NCBI GenBank assembly: GCA_903861445.1
Contig: CAIOUK010000152.1
Coordinates: forward strand, 1-19,997
DNA length: 19,997 bases
Direction of reading: 5' to 3'
From: an uncultured Verrucomicrobia subdivision 3 bacterium
GTDB taxonomy: Bacteria; Verrucomicrobiota; Verrucomicrobiia; Limisphaerales; UBA11358
In this document: positions 14,165 through 19,997 of the stretch, in pieces
Position numbering within the stretch: position 1 is the first letter of the stretch
How the letters are laid out: every line of letters starts with the position of its first letter
The notes under the pieces: model-generated
What the model was told of the DNA's origin: nothing
Database searches by the model: none
What the model saw: the letters and a program-made list of their open reading frames with translations, nothing else
Position numbers and translations under genes: made by a program

Positions 14165-15133
14165 ATGGCCAAAAAGAAATCGCCAAAGACAAATGCCCGA
14201 CGGAACAACTTGAAAACCGCCGTTAAACCCATCCTGGCTGCAGACGATATTTTTTGCTCGCCTGACAACACCCCGTCGCAAGTGGTGTTAGTGGATGCCA
14301 AACTCAAAAAATTGGCCAGCGCATTCATCGACGCCTGGCGTCAGTGCGACCATGATTTCATCGATCAAGAATTGCCCGACTTATGTGCACGGTTCTTGAG
14401 AACGGAAGATGCGGCGAAAGCTCTGCAACAGGTAAAGTCTTTCGCCGATTATGTTTTCAAAAAGAAGGCAGCAAGCCTGAAACTGCTCAAACAGGTGACG
14501 AATGAAAATCTGCAATTGCCTGCCCGCATTATTTTGCCCGAGATTTTTTCATGGCCAGCCGCAGACATTGCCGACAGCACCAATGACCATGATGTTAAGC
14601 GCGGGTGTGATGTGGAGGCGGCGAAACTGTATCTGGCCATTTTTACTGGCACAGATTTCAAACGACTGGTCTTGGCAGATCCCGGCAGTATGAGTAAAGA
14701 GCGGAAGCAGTTGTTGGCGAATGTTCAGGCAGCCCAAGAATGTTTGGTGGCATATTTGAAATCGATGGTGAAACAAGCGCGTCAGCACATCGTCAAGATT
14801 GGTGAAGACATCAGCATTGAGATTGATGGCAAAACGGTGGAGACAAAAGGAGCTGCTAAACGGGCATTGCTGTCGTTGGCGTTGATGCACGGAAAATCGA
14901 AATTCAGCACGACCGAGTTCAGCCTAATTTATTATGGGGCAAATCGAACCGCTGGCGATGCGGCCAGTGAATTTACGACGGCTATTCGCGACGCAAAGAA
15001 GTTGGTGCGGAACTTGAGCTACGAGAGCGACAACAAAGGCAACCGGTCTGTGAGCGGAATATATTTTGTTGTTCAAGCTGCCGACGCACAGCTCAAACAA
15101 GCCATCGCAGGATTGCTGGCCGCCGAAAAATAA
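14165..15133 (+). CDS. Hypothetical protein with possible C-terminal winged-helix domain
   Basis: 322 residues; family not recognised. The N-terminus is basic (MAKKKSPKTNARRNN). The middle (about 40-210) is helical with no enzymatic motif. The C-terminal 100 residues read VKIGEDISIEIDGKTVETKG, AAKRALLSLALMHG, FSTTEFSLIYYG, FTTAIRDAKKLVRNL and NRSVSGIYFVV. This beta-helix-helix-helix-beta order recalls the OmpR/SARP-type DNA-binding effector domain; that is inference from pattern, not a match. It has its own upstream palindrome and no SD, and it precedes the hairpin-rich 400-base gap. It may be an element-encoded regulator of replication or transfer. Confidence 0.75.
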   Translation: MAKKKSPKTNARRNNLKTAVKPILAADDIFCSPDNTPSQVVLVDAKLKKLASAFIDAWRQCDHDFIDQELPDLCARFLRTEDAAKALQQVKSFADYVFKKKAASLKLLKQVTNENLQLPARIILPEIFSWPAADIADSTNDHDVKRGCDVEAAKLYLAIFTGTDFKRLVLADPGSMSKERKQLLANVQAAQECLVAYLKSMVKQARQHIVKIGEDISIEIDGKTVETKGAAKRALLSLALMHGKSKFSTTEFSLIYYGANRTAGDAASEFTTAIRDAKKLVRNLSYESDNKGNRSVSGIYFVVQAADAQLKQAIAGLLAAEK

Positions 15134-15537
15134 AACTCCGCATAGTCGAACAGATTCGGCAAGGTTCGGCAAAATCCACTATTTCTCGGCAACCAGCCGG
15201 CTTTCAAGGCTTTTCTGGGCTTATCTCGAATTGCTGCTGTCAGCATGTAATACTGTGGATGTAAATTAAATTTGCTGTGACTCGATAAACTTCAACGAGC
15301 CGGCAATGCGGAATGGAAAGTTGTTTGAGCAACCAACCATTCCAGGGCGTCAGGCCAAAACTTCAACTGACGCGGGCGATCAGTCGCTCTCATCCAAAAT
15401 TCAAAAAACGGTGATGCAAGGCATGGGTAAAAACTGTGCCTTGCCATCTCAGGCCGTGTTGTGCTTGCCGTGACCCACGACGGAATTAACTCGTGAAATA
15501 ACCAAGTCCCGCGAGGGACGAATACAAGTCAACTAAC
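15134..15537. other. Candidate replication origin: phased repeats, AT palindrome, hairpin ladder
   Basis: A 404-base gap with no credible gene. CGGCAA repeats start at 15157, 15167 and 15187 (10- and 20-bp steps). AAATTAAATTT (15263-15273) is AT-rich and near-palindromic. Hairpins follow: CTCG/CGAG around CGATAAACTTC (15281-15299), GGAATGG/CCATTCC (15310-15343), GCGTCAG/CTGACGC (15347-15373), GCGA/TCGC (15376-15387), GCAAGGCA/TGCCTTGC (15416-15444) and GTCCC-GCGA-GGGAC (15506-15519). Repeats plus an AT-rich tract plus hairpins are the usual parts of an origin. A structured leader for the gene at 15538 is the alternative. Confidence 0.5.
15155..15192 (+). repeat. Three TTCGGCAA-type repeats, helically phased
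   Basis: TTCGGCAA at 15155-15162, TTCGGCAA at 15165-15172 and TCGGCAA at 15186-15192. The CGGCAA cores are 10 and 20 bases apart, so all face the same side of the helix, as iterons or repressor sites do. Confidence 0.55.
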
Positions 15538-16272
15538 ATGACAAGTAAAGCAGCCGTTAAATCGGCAACGAAACCGGAGCGCAAGGACTCCGCGACCAGC
15601 AACCAAATTGCATTGGTCGAAGCGAATAGCATCCAAGAATCAGTAACGCCGCTCACTGAAGCGGAACAAAAGCACTTGGCAGAGTGTGAAGTCATCATCG
15701 AAAAAGGCATCAAATCCTTTTTGGAAGTGGCCGATGCACTATTGGACGTGCGAGACCAGAAACTCTACCGCGTCACCCATAAGACGTTCCAGGATTATTG
15801 TGCAGACAAGTGGAGCATCTCCGCTCGTCACGCCAACAGGTTAATGTTGGGTGGTGAAGCGGTGAGAAATATCGAATCAGACCAATTGGTCTCATCGGTG
15901 CCGGCAGCCGTGCCGGAGAACGAAGCTCAGGCCAGGCCGCTTGCATCCTTGCCAAAGGATAAACAAGTCGCTGCTGCACGAATCGTAGCGAAACAGACCA
16001 AGAAACCGACCACCAAAGACTTCCAGGCTGCGGCTGACGAAGTTGAGGAGGACGAATCACCAAGGGTGAAGTCTTACAATCCGAGAGGTGACAGCAAGGA
16101 CAAGCCCGCCTCCGCCAAGAATGACGAGAAAGATAAACTCGAAAAATTGCTTGAGTTGGTGGATCAGGCCGAGACTCAGGCCAGAAAAATCGCAAGTTGT
16201 AGTGATGTGGTCAAAGTGCTCAGTGAATTGTCGAAGACCATCACTCGTAAATTGAACGGAGGTGCCAAGTGA
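15538..16272 (+). CDS. Plasmid/phage-type DNA-binding-like protein, paralogue B
   Basis: 244 residues. The core CEVIIEKGIKSFLEVADALLDVRDQKLYRVTHKTFQDYCADKWSISARHANRLM aligns with paralogue A (13399). The shared frame is EII.K..FLE...AL...RDQKL......F..YC..KW..S....NRL. A second shared block is NEAQARPLASLPKDKQVAAARIV. The N-terminal 40 residues are Ser/Thr/Lys-rich, and residues 165-200 are acidic then basic and probably disordered. No SD is near the ATG; a GTCCC-GCGA-GGGAC hairpin lies 18 bases upstream. It ends in GGAK-stop with an embedded GGAGG for the next gene, exactly as the xis-like gene does. Role unknown; regulation or partition is inferred. Confidence 0.8.
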   Translation: MTSKAAVKSATKPERKDSATSNQIALVEANSIQESVTPLTEAEQKHLAECEVIIEKGIKSFLEVADALLDVRDQKLYRVTHKTFQDYCADKWSISARHANRLMLGGEAVRNIESDQLVSSVPAAVPENEAQARPLASLPKDKQVAAARIVAKQTKKPTTKDFQAAADEVEEDESPRVKSYNPRGDSKDKPASAKNDEKDKLEKLLELVDQAETQARKIASCSDVVKVLSELSKTITRKLNGGAK

Positions 16273-16748
16273 AGATCCCCAAGGCTAAACCGCTGGTAGT
16301 GCAAGTGCCAAAGACGCACAACTACCGCATTCCTGAAGGCTACTACACAGGCGTCATCCACAAGGTAATGCGTGTGCCGCGTTCGAACTGTCGAGATTGT
16401 GGCGACATATTGCGCATCATCTGTGCCTTGAACGTTCCGAAATTGGAAAAGTTCCTCAACCTCGCCAAGGCTGAATTCTCGCTCAGCCTCGAACATGGTG
16501 CCGAGTTGCGTGACTTCCTTGCCGCTGTGCTGGGCAAGGATGCGTTAGGAGCTCTGTCCGGTGGGGAATTCAACCTCGAATCGTTGGTGGGTATGCACGT
16601 GGACGTGGAGGTCGAACACATCACCACTAGCAAGAGTGACTCGTATGATTATCCGTTCGTTAAAATCTGCGACATCAAGCCTGCCGGCACATGGGTAAAA
16701 ACCGTCCAACCAGACAACATTGAACCGAAGAAGGAGGAATCGAAGTAA
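16269..16748 (+). CDS. Hypothetical protein, possible OB-fold ssDNA-binding type
   Basis: 159 residues from GTG at 16269 overlapping the upstream stop (GTGA), with GGAGG 6 bases before. Blocks: THNYRIPEGYYTGVIHKVMRVP near the N-terminus, CRDCGDILRIICAL, a helical middle LEHGAELRDFLAAVLGKD, then FNLESLVGMHVDVEVEHITTSKSDSYDYPFVKICDIKPAG. The order 'pxGyYxgxI...sLvGxxxxVxVxh...yxxxxI' is the layout of phage/plasmid DUF669-like proteins thought to bind ssDNA. That suits a rolling-circle element but is inference. The acidic tail (NIEPKKEESK) would also fit an SSB-like protein. Confidence 0.7.
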   Translation: MKIPKAKPLVVQVPKTHNYRIPEGYYTGVIHKVMRVPRSNCRDCGDILRIICALNVPKLEKFLNLAKAEFSLSLEHGAELRDFLAAVLGKDALGALSGGEFNLESLVGMHVDVEVEHITTSKSDSYDYPFVKICDIKPAGTWVKTVQPDNIEPKKEESK

Positions 16749-16758
16749 CGAGGTTTCT

Positions 16759-16791
16759 GGAGCTACCCAAAAATCAAAAATGGGCAGCTCC
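16759..16791 (+). promoter_or_regulatory. Hairpin with A-rich loop in front of the rep operon
   Basis: GGAGCTACCC (16759-16768) pairs with GGGCAGCTCC (16782-16791) with one A-C mismatch. The 13-base loop is nearly all A. No T-run follows, so it is not a standard terminator. It lies 21-53 bases before the ATG at 16812 and may control rep-operon expression, as leader hairpins do in rolling-circle plasmids. Confidence 0.45.
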
Positions 16792-16811
16792 GGGAATCAA
16801 CAAGGATATTT

Positions 16812-17180
16812 ATGAAGATTCAAACCAACCGCAGCGACATGAGCTTTTTGAATGTGTTGCGTATTCTTGAGCAAATCATCGTGGAGAAAGATCTGGTCGG
16901 CCAAATGATCAAGATGACCGAGCTCTCCAAAATCTGCCGCAACTACAAAGCTCGTTTACCAATTCGTAATTATCGTGCGAAAGACCTGGTCCAAGACTTC
17001 AGGATTTTTGGACGATATTCTGACTTGGTTGAAATCGACGACATGGTGATCGGCGTTTATGAAGACCGCGATTCTGAAACCGGACGCCTTCAACACCTCA
17101 TCGATTTCAATTATCTCATGACTAAAGAGCAGCAGCACCTCAAAGCTCTCCAACAACAAGCAATCGAAGACCAAATATGA
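16812..17180 (+). CDS. Small hypothetical protein coupled to Rep
   Basis: 122 residues; not recognised. N-terminal helices (MSFLNVLRILEQIIVEKDLVGQMIKMTELSKICRNYKARLP) could be an HTH-like pair. A central basic FRIFGRYSDLVEIDDMVIGVYEDRD looks like beta strands, and the C-terminus (TKEQQHLKALQQQAIEDQI) is a Gln-rich helix. AGGA lies 6 bases before the ATG. Its stop overlaps the ATG of the Rep gene (ATGA), implying translational coupling and a role tied to replication, possibly copy-number control, but no motif proves this. Confidence 0.75.
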   Translation: MKIQTNRSDMSFLNVLRILEQIIVEKDLVGQMIKMTELSKICRNYKARLPIRNYRAKDLVQDFRIFGRYSDLVEIDDMVIGVYEDRDSETGRLQHLIDFNYLMTKEQQHLKALQQQAIEDQI

Positions 17181-18541
17181 ATGACCTGGATGCTGTGAAG
17201 ATGAAAAAGTCCGGAATCGCCAATATAGGATATACAGCATCCACATTCCTCCACCTCCCACAGATGAATACAACCAATTTAATCGATCCCAATCCCATGC
17301 CCTTCAATCCAGACCCAAGCCCTAACTCCACCCCCAACTCCGTGAAAAGTGAGGTGGCCGCTTTCGTCGAAATTGCTGGTAAAATGCTGGGGCACTCCAA
17401 GTCATTTAATCAGACCAATTGTTCTGCTTCCTCCCACACCTCACCTTTCATTCAAATCGCCGCTGAAGCCAATAGCGTGCGTTCTGTGAGTGTTGTGGTG
17501 GGAGAGGGAAATAAAACCAAGACTGGGAATTCGGGCGGCAGTTCAGTGGTGCAAGTTGAGCCTGTCCAAGATTTTTCTAAACTTAACAAATCTGACATCA
17601 ACGAACTTTTTGCCCACCCTCAACTGCTCTCTCACACCCAACTCAATCTGCTTCGTTCCGTTCAGAAAAAACAGCAGCTTCATCCTCAACGCTACCGTGA
17701 CGACTATTTGCGCCACTCCTCGATCCTGCTGTTGTCGAATGGCTGGTCTTCGGCTCAACGCTATTCAATGTGCTCAGTCCCCAATCTCGTTAACAGATCC
17801 GGTCAATGCAAGCTCCACAAATTCTGTCCGTATTGCTGCTTTCTTGAAAAACAGACTGCCTTAGCTAGATACGTCCCAGTCTACGATTCTGGCAACTGGT
17901 TCTTTATGACAGGCTCGTTTACCGGCGATCTACACATGACTGGAATCTCGTCCTATTTCGAGCTTCAGAGCTATTGGGACGCTTACAAATTGAGTTTGCA
18001 GCAGGTGGTAAAGGAAGGGTTGGTGCGCGGCGTGTTCTGGACTGAAGAGCTGGCTGTGAACTCCATCGCACCAGTCCAAGTCTTACCCCACATCCATGCC
18101 ATTGTCGAAAGCAGTGATTTGAGCGATGGTGTGGTTCATGGAATTCGTGATTTGGTGGCTCGCAATCTTAGGGCTGCACTCGGACCAGACTGTTTACCTG
18201 CCAACATCCAGATCAAGAGCCTGAACAGTCAAAGAAAACTCCTCTCCCACACCCAATATCTCCTAAAACCGATTCGATTGGTCAAAGCCTACGACGCGGC
18301 TTGGTCCAGAGCAGTTCATGATAATCGAACTGGAGCGATCAGACTTAATTCAGAAACGACGGATCTGGTTCTGGGCTATTCAGCAGCCTCAACTGATCGC
18401 ACTAAAATCAACTACGCCGGCAACCTGTCCCCTAAAACCAAAGCATACATCGGAACCAGAGAGAGTGAACGTGATGATGCCAGAGAAGTAGTGGCGCAGG
18501 TAATGGGGGAAGGCGTGGACTACATCGAACTGGAGGACTAA
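17177..18541 (+). CDS. rep: Rolling-circle replication initiator (HUH endonuclease, Rep_1-like)
   Basis: 454 residues. Three hallmarks appear in the order of plasmid rolling-circle Reps. A zinc knuckle C211-KLHKF-C217-PY-C220-C221 is followed by motif 1, WFFMTGSFTGD (241-251). The metal-binding HUH motif is H305-I-H307 in VLPHIHAIVE. The nicking tyrosine motif is Y361-L-L-K364 in HTQYLLKP, with a single Tyr. This agrees with Rep_1/pUB110-type and RepSA-type initiators, which nick the double-strand origin and join to its 5' end. The N-terminal 130 residues are Asn/Pro/Ser-rich and unconserved in look; later Met codons (e.g. 17264) are possible starts. It overlaps the upstream gene by ATGA and abuts the next. 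A relaxase role is the alternative, less likely given the zinc knuckle. Confidence 0.85.
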   Translation: MNDLDAVKMKKSGIANIGYTASTFLHLPQMNTTNLIDPNPMPFNPDPSPNSTPNSVKSEVAAFVEIAGKMLGHSKSFNQTNCSASSHTSPFIQIAAEANSVRSVSVVVGEGNKTKTGNSGGSSVVQVEPVQDFSKLNKSDINELFAHPQLLSHTQLNLLRSVQKKQQLHPQRYRDDYLRHSSILLLSNGWSSAQRYSMCSVPNLVNRSGQCKLHKFCPYCCFLEKQTALARYVPVYDSGNWFFMTGSFTGDLHMTGISSYFELQSYWDAYKLSLQQVVKEGLVRGVFWTEELAVNSIAPVQVLPHIHAIVESSDLSDGVVHGIRDLVARNLRAALGPDCLPANIQIKSLNSQRKLLSHTQYLLKPIRLVKAYDAAWSRAVHDNRTGAIRLNSETTDLVLGYSAASTDRTKINYAGNLSPKTKAYIGTRESERDDAREVVAQVMGEGVDYIELED

Positions 18542-18931
18542 ATGAACGATAAATTTCAAATGGCGGCTGAAATTGAGCGCAGGGTCAGAGAAAAGTTTTT
18601 GCTGATCGAATCGCTGGCCCAAGATTTTAAGGCACTGGAAGAACTTGGCACGATGACTTCAGCCCAATTCGAAAGCTACCTCGAAAAGTGGCATTTTAAT
18701 CGAGAAACTATCAAGGTCTTCTCAATCATGCAGACAGTTCACGAAGACCTCCAAGATCTGATTCCGCCCGTATTGCTGATGGTTCACAATGGCTTATTCG
18801 AGTTTGGGAATTTGGATAGGGAGCAGAGGAGAGAATTGGCCGCTGCACTTGATCTAAACCACCCTCTTACCCTTGAAGCGGTAAAACAGGCAAAGAGAAA
18901 CCTGTTCCCGTTTCAATGCCTGAGCCTATGA
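18542..18931 (+). CDS. Hypothetical protein in rep operon
   Basis: 129 residues, not recognised. It is wholly helical in look: MNDKFQMAAEIERRVREKFLLIESLAQDF, a middle with SYLEKWHFNRETIKVF and VHEDLQDLIPPVLL, and a C-terminus LDREQRRELAAALDLNHPLTLEAVKQAKRNLFPF. No cysteine motif or membrane segment is seen. The ATG directly follows the Rep stop, with GGAGG (18532-18536) 5 bases before it, so expression is coupled to Rep. A coupled position suggests a replication or copy-control accessory, without direct evidence. Confidence 0.75.
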   Translation: MNDKFQMAAEIERRVREKFLLIESLAQDFKALEELGTMTSAQFESYLEKWHFNRETIKVFSIMQTVHEDLQDLIPPVLLMVHNGLFEFGNLDREQRRELAAALDLNHPLTLEAVKQAKRNLFPFQCLSL

Positions 18932-19098
18932 CCGACACTCCTTATACCAAACGACTCGACCAGATCCAGGAAGCACGTAAACGATTCAACGAGTCTGAAT
19001 GGCGACTCGGCTTCTTGAGAGCCATTGAACCTGAGCGCCCACAACCACCAACACCTGACCAACTTTTAGAATGGAACCAGAAACTTTTACGAGGCTAG
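18928..19098 (+). CDS. Very small hypothetical protein
   Basis: 56 residues from the ATG at 18928, which overlaps the previous stop (ATGA). An ATG at 18916 (60 residues) is possible but would overlap more. The sequence is charged: MTDTPYTKRLDQIQEARKRF, then EWRLGFLRAIEPERPQPPTPDQLLEWNQKLLRG. Reality rests on the ATGA coupling seen throughout this operon. It overlaps the next gene by 28 bases. No function can be proposed. Confidence 0.55.
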   Translation: MTDTPYTKRLDQIQEARKRFNESEWRLGFLRAIEPERPQPPTPDQLLEWNQKLLRG

Positions 19099-19868
19099 AA
19101 CTGAATCTGGCACAACAGCATTTCTTGGACGGACCGCAAACACCAAAAACACCGTCAGAATGGTTTGCGCTAAAATTTCCGGATGCTGCTAACAGATTTG
19201 GCTGCCCGTTTCTAGAGATGAGACAGAGTAGTGTTGACGGGTTTGTGAGAATTTTTCCTGTCTCAATCAACCTCGACTTTATGGCTGGGATGTTAGGAGG
19301 TGATTCAGCGCTCGGTCATTCAGTGGTGTATTTTGAACCCGAGATGCAGTGGTATTTCCGAGACCGTGATGGCATTTACAAACCGACTAGCGCAGAAAAG
19401 CTCCAGAATTATTACAGAGCGATGGTGTTGAGATGTGCCCAAGAGCTGAATGGGGAAACAGACAAGTTCAATTTGTTCCAGGATTTTAGGTCAGACAAAA
19501 TTGCAAAGGCTGTCGTCAATCGTGCAAAATCCATTCTCGCAGCTTCCCCAGACTTTTTCTCAGCCACCTCCACACACACCAGAATCCGTGGCCAAGAATT
19601 ACATGAACGACTTGCCCGAAAGTTTGTGGAGGAGTTGTTGTGTGCAGAGTCGGGCCAAGTATTGTATTTGGCTGATGCTTACGCCCACTTCACAAAATTG
19701 GTGAAAGAGCGAAATTTGGACGTGATTAAGCGCAGCGACTTTAAGGGGTTGGTGGTGCCGTTGATCCAGGAACAGTTTGGTGTGCGTTTAAGAAATGATC
19801 TGGTCGTGGATGAGAGGGGTGGTGTTCGAGGTTGGAAAAATGTGAAGCTTCAGACCGGGCCAACCTGA
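19071..19868 (+). CDS. Plasmid/phage-type protein with D5-primase-like C-terminal winged helix
   Basis: 265 residues. An N-terminal region (about 1-125) contains GGDSALGHSVVYFEPEMQWYFRDRDGIYKPTSAEKLQNYYRAM, a block that recalls the bridging region of D5-type primase-helicases (folded substrate strip, then helices). A helical middle (about 130-190; IAKAVVNRAKSILAAS) follows. The C-terminus, DAYAHFTKLVKERNLDVIKRSDFKGLVVPLIQEQFGVRLRNDLV...GVRGWKNVKL, matches the shape of the winged-helix domain ending D5-family and DUF5906-like proteins. No Walker motifs are present, so it is not a helicase itself. A DNA-binding partner in replication or an accessory regulator is inferred. Start taken at 19071; an SD is not clear. 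Confidence 0.7.
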   Translation: MEPETFTRLELNLAQQHFLDGPQTPKTPSEWFALKFPDAANRFGCPFLEMRQSSVDGFVRIFPVSINLDFMAGMLGGDSALGHSVVYFEPEMQWYFRDRDGIYKPTSAEKLQNYYRAMVLRCAQELNGETDKFNLFQDFRSDKIAKAVVNRAKSILAASPDFFSATSTHTRIRGQELHERLARKFVEELLCAESGQVLYLADAYAHFTKLVKERNLDVIKRSDFKGLVVPLIQEQFGVRLRNDLVVDERGGVRGWKNVKLQTGPT

Positions 19869-19934
19869 TTTTGGTGCCGTTTGATGAAATTTCACAGATT
19901 AGACAAGTGCCAAACTCCTTTGTAAAATTTCCTC

Positions 19935-19997
19935 ATGTCCAAGAAATATTTGCCCTTCAATTCACGCTACCTGCCAAATTTTCAGGTGGTGGAAGAG
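19935..19997 (+). CDS. Start of a further gene, cut by window edge
   Basis: From the ATG at 19935, 21 codons are open to the end: MSKKYLPFNSRYLPNFQVVEE. The start looks protein-like but no SD is present. A competing open frame runs from about 19832 (TTG) with VPFDEISQIRQVPNSFVKFPHV and is also uninterrupted. Only one can be the main gene, and 63 bases do not decide. Confidence 0.35.
   Translation, partial: MSKKYLPFNSRYLPNFQVVEE

Noticed and set aside
15134..15540. CRISPR array suggested by short repeats
   Set aside because: The repeats are only 6-8 bases, with no regular repeat-spacer unit, and no cas gene is present.
17177..18541. Conjugative relaxase as identity of the HUH protein
   Set aside because: The zinc knuckle before motif 1 and the YxxK after HUH follow the Rep order; no type IV secretion or coupling gene is in view. 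Not fully excluded, because the element continues past the edge.

Overview
Gene content and codon style suggest a chromosomal segment of a Verrucomicrobiota bacterium, possibly the Pedosphaera/Limisphaerales side. This placement rests on resemblance only and was not tested. About 2-11.5 kb is ordinary GC-rich chromosome with mostly weak or absent Shine-Dalgarno (SD) sequences. From about 11.52 kb to the right edge lies a lower-GC integrative element that continues beyond the window.

Left part (1-5760): the end of fusA (EF-G) and its rho-independent terminator. Then a protein-folding run on the + strand: an exported FKBP-type prolyl isomerase, an HtrA/DegP-type protease-chaperone and a CbpA-type DnaJ protein. 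These are followed by a small conserved-looking protein and a class I DNA photolyase (phrB). A small minus-strand gene converges on phrB, with a bidirectional terminator candidate between them.

Middle part (6350-11518): two serine tRNA genes, Ser-GGA and Ser-GCU, both on the minus strand and both with encoded CCA. They bracket a + strand operon: a membrane-anchored DUF6599-like protein, a Tat-dependent DUF362 protein, a large membrane polyferredoxin (NapH-like half joined to a NapG/MauM-like half) and a small zinc-ribbon protein. This looks like an electron-transfer system of unknown substrate. A low-GC 218-residue gene of unknown function has been spliced cleanly into it.

Right part (11519-19997, continuing out of the window): a tyrosine integrase whose promoter sits so close to its ATG that the mRNA should be leaderless; a structured leader; an excisionase-like HTH gene; two paralogous DNA-binding-type genes (A and B) flanking a gene with a possible winged-helix C-terminus; a possible OB-fold protein; a small unknown protein; a rolling-circle HUH replication initiator (H305-I-H307, Y361-L-L-K364, zinc knuckle C211-C221); two small unknown genes; and a protein whose C-terminus resembles the D5-type primase winged helix. 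Int + Xis + HUH Rep is the logic of integrative elements that excise and replicate by rolling circle (as in pSAM2-like actinobacterial elements), here in an unexpected lineage.

The 15134-15537 gap looks like a replication origin: three CGGCAA repeats at 10- and 20-bp spacing, an AT-rich palindrome and a ladder of hairpins. It shares an exact 11-mer with the other hairpin-rich leader (12802-13195). A perfect 16-bp palindrome at 14102-14117 is a strong operator candidate. No CRISPR array, rRNA or insertion sequence was seen.
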